Source of the DNA: Shewanella morhuae
GTDB taxonomy: Bacteria; Pseudomonadota; Gammaproteobacteria; Enterobacterales; Shewanellaceae
DNA length: 64,000 bases
Direction: 5' to 3'
Assembly (NCBI RefSeq): GCF_900156405.1
Contig: NZ_FTNN01000009.1
Location: 62,001-126,000, forward strand
Shown in pieces: positions 28,283 through 38,509 of this stretch. Each line of letters opens with the position of its first letter. Position 1 is the first letter of the stretch. Both the position numbers and the translations under genes were made by a program. Under the pieces are notes generated by a model, which ran no database searches, was not told the DNA's origin, and saw only the letters and a list, made by a program, of their open reading frames with translations.

Positions 28283-31200
28283 ATGTTGTTATCAATGCTT
28301 AGGTTTGAATGGCGTTACTATTTACGTCAGCCCTCTTTTTATGTTGTGTCTTTTTTATTGTTGTTAATAAGTTTTTTATCTGTCGCATCTAACAATATCC
28401 AAATAGGTAGCGGCGGCGAGGTAATGAAAAACAGTCCATTTGGTATTACCCAAACTATGTTGATCATGGGATTAATTTCTATGTTTGCCGTGGTGAATTT
28501 TGTGGGCAGCACGGCTATCCGTAATCATCAGCATTTAATGGAAGAGCTGATTTATAGCAAACCTCTATCGCCATTTGCATATCAATTTGGCCGCTTTTTA
28601 GGCAGCTTTGTTGTGGTGATGATGGTATTTGCGTTTATTCCCATCGGCTTAATGCTCGGTTCCTTTATGCCATGGGTCGATGCGAGCCGCTTTGGACCTT
28701 TTGCGTTATCGAATTATCTTGTGCCGTATTTTTTGCTCGCCATGCCGAGTTTGCTGCTGATCTCCACTCTGTTCTATGCGATGGCAAGTCGATTTAGATC
28801 TTTGATGGCGCTCTATCTAACTGCGGTTGCTATGTTGGTGCTCTACACCCTAACAGGTGAAATGGCGAGTCAACCACAGTATCGAACCATGGCAGCTTTG
28901 CTTGATCCCTTTGCGCTGCGTACCTTTGCCGAAGTAACCCGTTATTGGACTATTAGCGAGAAGAATAACCAGTTAATTGAATTCTCTGGGCTAGTGCTGC
29001 AAAACCGCGCGTTATGGTTTGGGATTGCCTGTGTATTATTGGCAATATCAGGGATTTTTCGCCAGCCGAGCTTGACCAAGAAGCGTGAGAAAAAATCAGA
29101 TAAAGCGGGGGTCATTCCCAGCTTAGTGCCTTTGGCACAATTGGCTATGGCAACTGAACCCAATGGTCGACAGCAGTTTTGGATGCGCGTTAAATTTGAA
29201 ATACGCCAAGTGCTGTTTACCGCGCCTTTTGTGGTGTTAGGTGCATTGACGATTTTTAACTTAATCGGCCCCATGTTTGATGACTTTGGCTCGTATGGCA
29301 CATCTAATTGGCCACTGACCCAAGATATGGTGAATAACATTGCTGGCGCCACGGGGTTATTGATGGTGATAGTGTTGATTTATTACAGCGCAGAAATCGT
29401 CTGGCGTGAGCGAAGCTCAGGTATGGGAGATATTGTCGACAGCGTTCCTGTATCGAACTTAAGCTTTTGGGGGTCAAAGCTAGTATCAATAGTCATAGTA
29501 ATGACCTTGCTGTACGTGCTCGCCATGTGTACCACCATCGCCTTCCAACTGATAAAAGGTCAAGCCAATCTAGAGATCGCGCAGTATCTTATTCGACTGG
29601 GATTTTACTATTTCTTGCCGTTGTTGATGACTGCGGTTTTAGCATTTTTCCTACAAGTGCTCAGCCCGAATAAGTATGCTGGTATGGGACTATTTGTTGC
29701 TTATTACCTAACAACGTTTGTCATGGCAAGTTGGGGATTTGGCCATAGCCTGTATAACTTTGGTCAATCACCGACTTTGATTTATTCAGATATGAACGGC
29801 TACGGCTGGGGCTTATTAAGCCATGCACTGTATATGATTTATTGGGGGGCCTTTAGCCTTATCCTGTTTGTCTTAGGCTATGGTTTATATCATCGCGGGC
29901 CGCAGCAAAGCCTTAAAAGTCGTATAGGGTTACTCGGCTATCAGCTTGGTTTTAGCGGTAAAGCTATCGTCAGCATTGCCTTAATGGTGTTTTTGAGTAT
30001 GGGTAGTTATTTGTTCTACCAGACTAAAGTGCTGAATCATTATTTAACCCAAGATGAAACCACTGATCTGCAAGCCGATTATGAAAAGGTCTTTAAGCAA
30101 TATCAAGGTATGCCGATTTTAGTGACAACTAAGGTTAATGCGAATGTCGATATTTTCCCTGAGCAACGCAAAATTGTCGCTAAGGTGATGTTTGAATGGC
30201 AAAACAAATCAGATAAACCGATTGAAAAAATACTAGTGCAGTTGCCTATTCATACGCAAGCTGAAACGGTAAAAATCAATATTCCTAATACTCGCTTGGG
30301 CGTATTTGATAACCGCTATCGCAATACTTGGTTGACCTTTACTACGCCTGTGCAGCCAGGGGAAATGGTAAAAGGTGATATTCAATTAGTGCGCGAGTCG
30401 GTGGGTATTGCTGAAGCGGATTTTGATTTGTCAGTGGTCGAAAATGGCACCTTTATCGATAATACCAATCTATTGCCGTTGTTTGGTTATCAAGATGGTT
30501 ATGAGTTGATGGATCGCCACGAGCGCCAAAAACGCGGCTTAGCCGAGAAAGCACGTGCCCATAAATTAGAAGATAGCCATTATTACAGGCAAAACTTTTT
30601 TGGCGTCGATGGTGATTTCATTCAATTTGAAGCGACTATTTCGACCAGTGCCGATCAAATAGCCTTAGCGCCAGGGTATTTACAACAGCAGTGGCAGCAA
30701 GATGGACGTCAGTATTTCCATTACTTGATGGACAGCCCCATGGTGAATTACTACGCCATTATTTCGGGCCGCTATCAAGTGGAAAAAACGCAGCATAAGG
30801 GTGTTGCTGTTGAGGTTTATTATCATGCCGATCATCCTTGGAACGTGGCCCGTATGATCGAATCTGTTAATGATTCTATCGACTATTACACCCAAGCATT
30901 TGGTCCATATCAGCATAAACAAATGCGGATTATGGAGTTTCCGGGTTATCGCAGTTTTGCTCAAAGTTTCGCTAATACAGTACCTTACTCAGAACGCATT
31001 GGTTTTATTACCGATCTGCGTAATGAGGACAACATCGATTCTGTGTATTACGTGACTGCACATGAGGTGGCACATCAATGGTGGGGGCACCAAGTGGGCG
31101 CTGCGGATGTACAGGGCAGTGCGGTGATATCCGAAAGCTTATCGCAGTATTCGGCTTTGATGGTGTTGGAGAAAAAGTACGGCGATAAAATGCTCCGCAA

Positions 31201-31840
31201 ATTCCTAAAGTATGAACTTGATGGGTATCTACGCGGTCGTTCATCGGAATCGATAAAAGAAATGCCTTTGCTGCGCAGTGAAAATCAGCAGTACATTCAT
31301 TATCAAAAAGGTTCAGTCGTGATGATGGCGATTAAAGATACATTAGGTGAGGCGACACTCAACGCCAATCTTAAGGCATTTTTAGCGCGCTACCAGTACC
31401 GTAACGATCCATTCCCGACCACATTGGATTTGGTGAGTTACCTTAAGCAAGGTACAGATACAGCACAGGCTCGCTTTATCGATGAGTCTTTTAATGACAT
31501 CACATTGTATGATCTCAGGTTGACGAATGCGGTCATGACCACGCTATCTGATGGCAAGACGAAAGTTGAGCTGACCGTCTATGCCAGCCGTAAAGTGGCC
31601 AGCGGTAAAGGCGAAGAAACCGAACAACCTTTAGATGTACTGGTGGATATTGGCGCCTTTAGTGCCGATCCCGATAAGCTGAAAAACGATAAACAAGTGT
31701 TATTACTTGAAAAACACAGACTTGTCAGTGGCGAAAATAAACTGACAATCACGTTGGATGATAAACCCAGTTATCTAGGCGTTGATCCCTTTGTGAAACT
31801 TATCGATAGAGATGCGAAGGACAATATCTTTAAGCTGTAA
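28283..31840 (+). CDS. ABC-2 permease fused to an M1-family aminopeptidase domain
   Basis: A 1185-residue inner-membrane protein. The first 590 residues or so form two ABC-2 permease halves, each with about six helices. The final 560 residues form a soluble M1 (gluzincin) peptidase domain that should lie outside the cytoplasm after the last helix near 568-588. The zinc site HEVAH is at 927-931, with the third ligand Glu951 in ISESLSQY; the spacing is 19 residues, not the usual 18 of aminopeptidase N. Proteins of this architecture are known but their substrates are not. It may export a peptide and trim it, or import cleaved products. Confidence 0.9.
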   Translation: MLLSMLRFEWRYYLRQPSFYVVSFLLLLISFLSVASNNIQIGSGGEVMKNSPFGITQTMLIMGLISMFAVVNFVGSTAIRNHQHLMEELIYSKPLSPFAYQFGRFLGSFVVVMMVFAFIPIGLMLGSFMPWVDASRFGPFALSNYLVPYFLLAMPSLLLISTLFYAMASRFRSLMALYLTAVAMLVLYTLTGEMASQPQYRTMAALLDPFALRTFAEVTRYWTISEKNNQLIEFSGLVLQNRALWFGIACVLLAISGIFRQPSLTKKREKKSDKAGVIPSLVPLAQLAMATEPNGRQQFWMRVKFEIRQVLFTAPFVVLGALTIFNLIGPMFDDFGSYGTSNWPLTQDMVNNIAGATGLLMVIVLIYYSAEIVWRERSSGMGDIVDSVPVSNLSFWGSKLVSIVIVMTLLYVLAMCTTIAFQLIKGQANLEIAQYLIRLGFYYFLPLLMTAVLAFFLQVLSPNKYAGMGLFVAYYLTTFVMASWGFGHSLYNFGQSPTLIYSDMNGYGWGLLSHALYMIYWGAFSLILFVLGYGLYHRGPQQSLKSRIGLLGYQLGFSGKAIVSIALMVFLSMGSYLFYQTKVLNHYLTQDETTDLQADYEKVFKQYQGMPILVTTKVNANVDIFPEQRKIVAKVMFEWQNKSDKPIEKILVQLPIHTQAETVKINIPNTRLGVFDNRYRNTWLTFTTPVQPGEMVKGDIQLVRESVGIAEADFDLSVVENGTFIDNTNLLPLFGYQDGYELMDRHERQKRGLAEKARAHKLEDSHYYRQNFFGVDGDFIQFEATISTSADQIALAPGYLQQQWQQDGRQYFHYLMDSPMVNYYAIISGRYQVEKTQHKGVAVEVYYHADHPWNVARMIESVNDSIDYYTQAFGPYQHKQMRIMEFPGYRSFAQSFANTVPYSERIGFITDLRNEDNIDSVYYVTAHEVAHQWWGHQVGAADVQGSAVISESLSQYSALMVLEKKYGDKMLRKFLKYELDGYLRGRSSESIKEMPLLRSENQQYIHYQKGSVVMMAIKDTLGEATLNANLKAFLARYQYRNDPFPTTLDLVSYLKQGTDTAQARFIDESFNDITLYDLRLTNAVMTTLSDGKTKVELTVYASRKVASGKGEETEQPLDVLVDIGAFSADPDKLKNDKQVLLLEKHRLVSGENKLTITLDDKPSYLGVDPFVKLIDRDAKDNIFKL

Positions 31841-31869
31841 TAGGCTCTTAAACAATTTTATTAAACCCT

Positions 31870-31908
31870 ACGCACTATTTGGCTAGCTTGCCAGATAGTG
31901 CGTTTTTT
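31870..31908 (+). terminator. Intrinsic terminator after the ABC/M1 operon
   Basis: CGCACTAT (31871-31878) pairs with ATAGTGCG (31895-31902), with an inner TGGC/GCCA stem, then TTTTTT. Confidence 0.88.
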
Positions 31909-32018
31909 CTTTGTTATACGCATATAACCTGACTCATTTTGAAATTAATGCAAATTTACTTGTTCTTCGGCGCAGTTTTTTCTAAGGTAATTGCAAATGA
32001 TTTTCAATGAGGCGCTTT

Positions 32019-33740
32019 ATGAATACCCATCTGCAGTTACAGGTTAAGCATTGGCTTGAAAATGATCCCGACTCACGCACTAAAGCCCAGTTACAAACGT
32101 TAATCGATAGCGGTAACGAAGCTGAACTGGCTGCGCGTTTTGCTGGCCGCTTAGAGTTTGGTACCGCAGGCTTACGTGGTGTGGTTGGCGCCGGTCCTAT
32201 GGGGATGAATCGTCTGGTTATTCGTCAAACTTCGGCAGGTCTTGGTGCTTATTTACTTAGCCAGATTAAAGATGCGGCCGAGCGTGGCGTAGTGATTGGC
32301 TACGATGGTCGCCACGATTCATTTAACTTCGCCCACGATGCGGCTAGCGTGCTCACCGCGATGGGTATTAACGTGCGCTTAACCGCTAAAGTGGCGCCCA
32401 CGCCGCTAGTAGCCTTTGGGGTGAAGCATTTTAACGCGGCAGCGGGCATTGTGGTGACCGCGAGCCATAATCCACCGCAATATAATGGCTATAAAGTCTA
32501 TTGGGAAAATGGCGCACAGATTATTCCGCCCCATGACTCTGGTATTGCCGCGCAGATTGAGCGCGCTGCCAATCAAGCCATTCCGTTTTTAGAACATGAT
32601 GACGCGGTAAAACAAGGTAAGTTGACTATCCTGCAGGACGATTTTTACCAAACTTATCGTAATGGTATAAAGCAAACGGAGGTGCTACAAAACCATACCG
32701 CACCCGAAAAAGTTAGCTTAGCCTATACCGCAATGCACGGTGTTGGCGCGGATATGGCTGAAACGGTATTGAAAGATGCCGGTTTTACTCAGGTGTATTC
32801 AGTTGCAGCTCAACGTGAACCTGATGGCGATTTCCCAACGGTAAATTTCCCTAATCCAGAAGAAAAAGGCGCGATGGATTTAGTCATCGCCGAGGCGAAA
32901 AAACACAGCGCTATGCTTGCCTGCGCTAACGATCCCGATGCTGACCGCTTTGCCGTTGCCGTGCGTAAAGACGATGGCGAATACCAGATGCTGACAGGCG
33001 ATCAAGTCGGCGTACTCTTTGGTCATTATTTATTGTCCCATGCCAAAGATAATCAGCGTCTTACGGGCACCACAATTGTGTCATCGAGTCTGTTATCTAA
33101 GATTGCTCAAGGTTTTGGCACGCAAAGCTTTACCACGCTCACTGGTTTTAAGTGGTTGATGAATGTGGGGATTGCTAAAACTCAGCCCGAGAATCAATTT
33201 CTGTTCGCCTATGAAGAGGCGCTTGGCTACACAGTCGGCAGTATGGTATGGGACAAAGATGGTCTGTCGGCGCTGGTGGCATTTGCCCAATTAACTGCTG
33301 AACTAGTGGCGAAGGGGCAAACCATTTGGGACCGACTCGAGCAAATTTACCGCGAGCATGGTTTTCATCTTAATGCGCAGGTGAGTATTGCCTTAAAACC
33401 AGATACGCCCAATATTGGCGCTTATTTGCGCGAACATCCGCCCGTGAAAATTGGTGAGTTAGACGTACTGTCAACCGATGATTTAAAGGCCCTTGAGCGC
33501 CGTTTTGCCGATGGTATAGTCGAGAAAATCGATTTACCACCGAGCGATGTATTGACCTACTGCTTAACGGGTGGCGCTCGGGTGATTGTGCGTCCATCGG
33601 GTACTGAGCCTAAGATTAAGTGCTACTACGAAGTGGTAGAAACGATGCTTGAGGCTGATACTTTAGCCAGCGCCCAAGCGAAGGCTGATAAAAGGATGGC
33701 TGACTTTATTAAGGCTCACCAAGCTAGCTTGCCAAAATAA
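32019..33740 (+). CDS. Phosphohexomutase (phosphoglucomutase/phosphomannomutase family)
   Basis: A 573-residue alpha-D-phosphohexomutase that moves a phosphate between C1 and C6 of a sugar. Motifs in order are the phosphoserine loop TASHNPPQYNGYK, the metal loop DPDADRF, the sugar loop YEEALGYTVG and the phosphate-binding RPSGTEPKIKCYYE. The length and motif set fit the PGM2-like group, where glucose-1-phosphate and related sugars are the usual substrates. GAGG lies 6 bases before ATG 32019; ATG 32007 is an alternative with no ribosome site. Confidence 0.9.
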   Translation: MNTHLQLQVKHWLENDPDSRTKAQLQTLIDSGNEAELAARFAGRLEFGTAGLRGVVGAGPMGMNRLVIRQTSAGLGAYLLSQIKDAAERGVVIGYDGRHDSFNFAHDAASVLTAMGINVRLTAKVAPTPLVAFGVKHFNAAAGIVVTASHNPPQYNGYKVYWENGAQIIPPHDSGIAAQIERAANQAIPFLEHDDAVKQGKLTILQDDFYQTYRNGIKQTEVLQNHTAPEKVSLAYTAMHGVGADMAETVLKDAGFTQVYSVAAQREPDGDFPTVNFPNPEEKGAMDLVIAEAKKHSAMLACANDPDADRFAVAVRKDDGEYQMLTGDQVGVLFGHYLLSHAKDNQRLTGTTIVSSSLLSKIAQGFGTQSFTTLTGFKWLMNVGIAKTQPENQFLFAYEEALGYTVGSMVWDKDGLSALVAFAQLTAELVAKGQTIWDRLEQIYREHGFHLNAQVSIALKPDTPNIGAYLREHPPVKIGELDVLSTDDLKALERRFADGIVEKIDLPPSDVLTYCLTGGARVIVRPSGTEPKIKCYYEVVETMLEADTLASAQAKADKRMADFIKAHQASLPK

Positions 33741-33802
33741 CCGCAGCGATGTTCTTTGCCGTAGTCTGATAAGGTAAAGCTAAACATTCACTTTTAAACA
33801 AG

Positions 33803-33834
33803 GCAACTGACAGCACTCTGTCAGTTGCTTTTTT
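33803..33834 (+). terminator. Intrinsic terminator after the phosphohexomutase gene
   Basis: GCAACTGACAG (33803-33813) pairs with CTGTCAGTTGC (33818-33828), loop CACT, followed by six T. Confidence 0.92.
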
Positions 33835-33928
33835 ATGTTCCCCACTAACCATTTGTGGTGTAAAGCCATGTTATTATAGATAAATATATAACATTGTTTA
33901 TCGTCACTATATGCATTTTTGGGGGGAG

Positions 33929-34135
33929 TTATGGCTGTTCTTGTTTATTCGTTTTACCAAATTTTTTTTCATACAGTATCTGTGTCGATATAAAAATAAC
34001 AACGAACACACCAGTATCAATAATAAATTTTAGTGGTTCAAAAGAGTCACTAAAAATATCGTAGTGAAAATCGAAGTATTTGAATAATAATTTAGAGCCA
34101 ATAAAAGCAAAGATAAAAGAAATAAAGAACTTCAT
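33929..34135 (-). CDS. Small two-helix membrane protein, unknown
   Basis: A 68-residue protein with hydrophobic helices at about 3-20 and 39-57 and a basic C-terminus (YEKKFGKTNKQEQP). I do not recognise a family. GGAAACC lies just before the ATG at 34135. It is more AT-rich than its neighbours, and stands alone on the minus strand, downstream of the S33 hydrolase gene by 71 bases. Confidence 0.5.
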   Translation of the reverse strand: MKFFISFIFAFIGSKLLFKYFDFHYDIFSDSFEPLKFIIDTGVFVVIFISTQILYEKKFGKTNKQEQP

Positions 34136-34205
34136 GGTTTCCCTTAAAATATGTTGATAAATCAACCAGACACAGAATCATGAACCGTCACTGGTTATTG
34201 GGATG

Positions 34206-35495
34206 CTACCTTAAACTTTGCCCCCGATTTAAACTAATCAGTTTGTCGAGTATTCGCTCACCATCCATACGAATACCATTGTGTTCATACTCGGAAGTGA
34301 GCCAGTATTTTAGTCTACCGACTTGCTGGGCTGTTTCTAGACTGTATTGCATCTCGACGAACATATCTTCACTGTATATCGCTGCAGCGACAGGCACACG
34401 ATTTTGTGCCAGTTGTTCGAGATTATAAAGTGCTGGCCAATCTGTTTTATGGGCTAAGATTTCCGCCGCAGCTTTTAACGGCATTAAGTGGCTAAATTGG
34501 TCAAACATCCAGGGATAAATCATCTCACCAGTAAATAACAACGCTTTGCCGACTTGATAGTTAAAAGCAGGAAAGTGTTGTCTCATCCTGTGAGCTGCCC
34601 ATTGTGAACCTGAGTGTTGGCAATAGATGGCTTCGTGCAGTAGGGCAAAAATGGGGTTAGTGTTGTAATCGAGTAGCTGGCTGAAGTGGTTTAAAAACAA
34701 GGGATTGACTTCAACCCCTGATGCTGTGTCAATCAATGCTTGTTCGAGTAGGTAATAAACCGACTCGGGTCCTTGTTCCATGCCAATATTGATGCCAAGT
34801 AGCTGCAACATTTCAACCGTAAGGCGTTCTCCGGTGGCTAAATACACTTCATGTTCACACAAATGCTTTGCTAAGCGTGTGGCCAAGTGCTGTGCATCGT
34901 GGAAACGCTGAAAAAACTGCTTATTCTTGGTCAGTACTCGTTGATAGGTCGCGAGATAAACGTCATCGGCGCTGCGGCTAAGCGATGGTATACCGCCGGT
35001 AATATAGGCTTCACTAATGCCTTGAGGCGCCGAGCTTAAATAATGTAAAACGCAAAAGCCTCCAAAACTTTGGCCTAGAATTGCCCATTTATCGGCGGGG
35101 CAGAGTTGAGCTCGAATGGCTTCCGCATCGCGCACAATATTATCCGCACGAAAATGGCTAAGGTAATCTGCCTGCGCGATAGGATCTAAATGTTTTAAAC
35201 TTAAGTGGTTGATTGGGGTTGATAAGCCAGTACCTCGTTGGTCGAGTAGTAAAACACGATACTCTTTTAAGGCACGGCGCAACCAGCCACTGTTACTGGC
35301 TGGACGCATAGCAGCAAACCCAGGGCCACCTTGAAAAAAGACCAGATAAGGTAGTTTTTTATCTTTATTCTCTAGGCTACAAAGTTCTCGGGCAAATATG
35401 TGGATTTGTTCTGCTATGGGATGTTGATAGTTTAGGGGCAAGGTAAAAGTGTGCTTTTTAGCCAAAACATCAGCAAGAATAATATCGGGTTTCAT
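34206..35495 (-). CDS. Alpha/beta hydrolase, S33 proline iminopeptidase type
   Basis: A 429-residue soluble hydrolase. The oxyanion loop is FFQGGPGFAAMRP, the strand-4 motif LLDQRGTGLSTP, and the nucleophile elbow GQSFGGFCVLHYL supplies the catalytic Ser. This is the S33 peptidase layout, with a helical cap of about 200 residues between the elbow and the C-terminal His. Proline iminopeptidase activity is likely but not certain. AAGGTGA precedes ATG 35495; the frame could open three bases earlier at TTG. Confidence 0.85.
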   Translation of the reverse strand: MKPDIILADVLAKKHTFTLPLNYQHPIAEQIHIFARELCSLENKDKKLPYLVFFQGGPGFAAMRPASNSGWLRRALKEYRVLLLDQRGTGLSTPINHLSLKHLDPIAQADYLSHFRADNIVRDAEAIRAQLCPADKWAILGQSFGGFCVLHYLSSAPQGISEAYITGGIPSLSRSADDVYLATYQRVLTKNKQFFQRFHDAQHLATRLAKHLCEHEVYLATGERLTVEMLQLLGINIGMEQGPESVYYLLEQALIDTASGVEVNPLFLNHFSQLLDYNTNPIFALLHEAIYCQHSGSQWAAHRMRQHFPAFNYQVGKALLFTGEMIYPWMFDQFSHLMPLKAAAEILAHKTDWPALYNLEQLAQNRVPVAAAIYSEDMFVEMQYSLETAQQVGRLKYWLTSEYEHNGIRMDGERILDKLISLNRGQSLR

Positions 35496-35679
35496 CAAGT
35501 CACCTTAATAGCGGAGGATGCTGTATTGTGTTTAGCAGATTGTATACAAAACGGTTTATGCTGCAAACTAGGATTATTTGCTTGGCTTCGGGTTAAGATC
35601 AACTTTTTCAATCCTAATTTGAGCCATGATGAGTTGCTTAGCGTAATCTATCGCTTATGGATAACACGAGATTGAAGCT

Positions 35680-36324
35680 ATGAAATATCAGATTATTCCA
35701 GTGACACCCTTTCAGCAAAATTGCAGCCTTATCTGGTGTGAAAAAACCAAACGAGCAGCAGTTGTGGATCCAGGAGGTAATATAGATAGGATCCAAAATG
35801 AAGCCACAAAGCTCGGCTTAGTCCTTGAAAAAATTCTGCTTACCCATGGTCATATCGATCACGTTGGCGGCGCTAAAGCGTTAGCCAAAGCTGCAAATAT
35901 TCCAATTATTGGCCCGCATATTGATGATAAATTTTGGATTGAAAACTTACCTAAACAAAGCCAAAATTTCGGTTTCCCCCATTGCGATGCCTTCGAGCCC
36001 GATCAATATTTGCAGGATGGTGATAGAGTCAGCGTGGGTGAGCAAAGTTTATCAGTACTGCATTGCCCAGGGCATACGCCGGGACACATCGCTTTTTTCT
36101 CTGCTCAATCTAAGCTAGCGTGGGTCGGCGATGTTTTGTTTAGAAGCTCGATTGGTCGCACCGATTTCCCCCAATCGAATCATCAAGATTTAATTCGATC
36201 AATCACTGAAAAACTTTGGCCTTTGGGCACTGAAGTGGAGTTCATTCCAGGCCACGGGCCTATGTCTACTTTTGGTGAAGAACGCGAGCATAACCCCTTT
36301 GTCGCCGACCAACTTTTGCGCTAA
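35680..36324 (+). CDS. gloC: Type II glyoxalase-like metallo-hydrolase GloC (YcbL)
   Basis: A 214-residue metallo-beta-lactamase-fold enzyme that aligns with E. coli YcbL/GloC along its length from memory (start NCSLIWCE, end FIPGHGPMSTFGEER). Metal ligands are His56, His58, Asp60 and His61 in THGHIDH, with more in HCPGHTPGH. GloC hydrolyses S-lactoylglutathione in methylglyoxal detoxification. Single gene, no terminator identified. Confidence 0.9.
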   Translation: MKYQIIPVTPFQQNCSLIWCEKTKRAAVVDPGGNIDRIQNEATKLGLVLEKILLTHGHIDHVGGAKALAKAANIPIIGPHIDDKFWIENLPKQSQNFGFPHCDAFEPDQYLQDGDRVSVGEQSLSVLHCPGHTPGHIAFFSAQSKLAWVGDVLFRSSIGRTDFPQSNHQDLIRSITEKLWPLGTEVEFIPGHGPMSTFGEEREHNPFVADQLLR

Positions 36325-36474
36325 CAAAGCACAGTGTAGTGAAAATAAGTCTCACCGTTGATAATTGTCTGTAAGTACGTATATAGATTGCAATAAACAC
36401 ATATTTAGTTCCTCTATTTTATATTTTACTTCTAGACTTAAACGACTGGTAGTCGTCTGTCTGTTAGGGCATTT

Positions 36475-38214
36475 ATGAAAACAAAAACAATGATGAGTGT
36501 GGTATTTTCGACAATAGTCGCCAGTGCCGTGATTACTGCGGTGCTGAGTTTTAATCTTAAATCAAAAGTTGACTTATTTAACGACGCGGCGAGTATTCGA
36601 TATCAGTCCTATCAAGTTGCTGATGAACTAAGACAAAGTTCCGATGACTTAACTCGCTTTGCTCGTACCTATGCCGTTACGGGTGATGAAAAGTACGAAA
36701 AAATGTATATGGATATTTTAGCTATTCGTAATGGTGAGAAGCCAAGGCCAGAAAAATATAACCAAATTTATTGGGATCTGGTGCTTAATTATGGTGATAA
36801 ACCTAAACCTGATGGCGCAAAAGTTGTATTGAAAACTAAAATGCAAGCTCTTGGGTTTTCAGATGAAGAATTTCGATATCTTGATGAGGCTCAGCAAAAT
36901 TCAAATGCTTTAGTGGCTATCGAGCTGAAAGCGATGAATGCAGTTAAAGGCATTTTTCTCGACCCAAATACTCAAACATATACTGTAAAAGGCGATCCTA
37001 ATCTCGTGATGGCGAGGGAGTTATTGCATAGTGAGCAATACCATAAAGAAAAAGTGAAGATTATGACCCCAATCGATAACTTTTTTAGTGCCTTAGATAA
37101 ACGTACTGAAGGAGAGGTTGTCCATCGACTCGGTAATCTTCACGCTGCGTTGAACTGGGTCCAACTCGTGCTATTACTTGTGATTTTTGCTGCCGTTATT
37201 GGTTTTGTCATCGTGAAGAGCCGTATCGTTACTCCTTTAGTTCAAACCTGTCGTGAGCTACTAGATATCCAGCAATCTAAAAACCTTGCACGGCGAATTA
37301 CTGTAGCAACCCAAGGTGAAATAGGTGAAATCGTTAATCAAATTAACTTATTTATCGCTTCACTTGCGAGTTCATTATCAACAACTGACAGTATTGCAAA
37401 AGAGGTCGCTGATTTAGCTAAACAGACCAAAGCCTCGATTCAAATTTCTCGTGAAAGTTCAGATCGGGTGGCAAGGGAGCTAGATGCTAGTGCCAGTGCT
37501 ATGGAGGAAATGACCACAACATTAGTGCATGTAAGCGAAAGCACTTCGAATGCAGAAAACCGAGCGGCTGAAAACGAAACCCATGTCACTGTGGGTCAGC
37601 AGACAGTGTCAGAAGCACTCAAAGCGATGTCAGTATTAGAAGGTGCATTCACCAACACCCAAGACTCTATGTTGCATTTGGTGAATGAAAGTACCCAAGT
37701 TAGTAATGTGCTGAGTGTGATTAAAGCCATTGCTGAACAAACTAATTTGCTGGCACTGAATGCGGCGATTGAAGCGGCACGTGCGGGTGAGCAGGGGCGA
37801 GGTTTTGCGGTGGTAGCCGATGAAGTACGATCATTAGCCCAGCGCACTCAGGATTCAACCAAGGAAATCGATGATATAGTTGCAAGTCTTCAAAATCGGA
37901 CTCATCAAGTGGGCACATCGGTTACTCAAGCTGCGACATTAATGCAAAAGGCTGGGGGTGAACTACAACGTATCGTCGTCGTTTTTGAGGATATTCGTTC
38001 TAGCACTGAAGCCATTCATGGGCTCAATACTCAAGTGGCCGCCTCGACCGAGGAGCAATCATTGGTGTCTAAAGAAATCGCCTCGAGCATGATAGTGATC
38101 CGGGATAATTCCCGTGAGGTGTCCCAAATTATTGAGCAAATTGAGTCGACCTCAATTAATCTCGATAATCAATCACAAATGTTGCGTACTAAAGCAGGGG
38201 AATATCAGTTTTAG
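36475..38214 (+). CDS. Methyl-accepting chemotaxis protein
   Basis: A transmembrane chemoreceptor of 579 residues. Helix 1 is about residues 7-28. A periplasmic sensor of about 190 residues follows, of a helical type I cannot name, then helix 2 near 226-250, a HAMP linker, and the signalling domain with the hairpin tip [20 protein letters not shown] and [15 protein letters not shown]. There is no C-terminal NWETF-type pentapeptide, so adaptation enzymes must act without a tether. Ligand unknown. Confidence 0.93.
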   Translation: MKTKTMMSVVFSTIVASAVITAVLSFNLKSKVDLFNDAASIRYQSYQVADELRQSSDDLTRFARTYAVTGDEKYEKMYMDILAIRNGEKPRPEKYNQIYWDLVLNYGDKPKPDGAKVVLKTKMQALGFSDEEFRYLDEAQQNSNALVAIELKAMNAVKGIFLDPNTQTYTVKGDPNLVMARELLHSEQYHKEKVKIMTPIDNFFSALDKRTEGEVVHRLGNLHAALNWVQLVLLLVIFAAVIGFVIVKSRIVTPLVQTCRELLDIQQSKNLARRITVATQGEIGEIVNQINLFIASLASSLSTTDSIAKEVADLAKQTKASIQISRESSDRVARELDASASAMEEMTTTLVHVSESTSNAENRAAENETHVTVGQQTVSEALKAMSVLEGAFTNTQDSMLHLVNESTQVSNVLSVIKAIAEQTNLLALNAAIEAARAGEQGRGFAVVADEVRSLAQRTQDSTKEIDDIVASLQNRTHQVGTSVTQAATLMQKAGGELQRIVVVFEDIRSSTEAIHGLNTQVAASTEEQSLVSKEIASSMIVIRDNSREVSQIIEQIESTSINLDNQSQMLRTKAGEYQF

Positions 38215-38509
38215 TTTAGCTGCGCCCCAGCTGCGATAAACAAGAGTTATTGTTCTAAATTACCTTAAGACATGGATGTCTATCTGCTCCACTTGATATA
38301 CTTTTACACTGATTCTTGACATCAATACTTTTGCTCTCTATTACTCCTTTCAATACGTACGCGCCTTTGCTAACTTGGTTATTCAGCGGCTTAATACCGA
38401 TCTATAACAATTTTTCACAAGGCTCCCACCTTATGAGAAGTACCGAGCGTGAGCACTTATTGTATTGAGTTTTTTACCTCCCCTTAACCCAACGGAGCCT
38501 GTGCGAATG

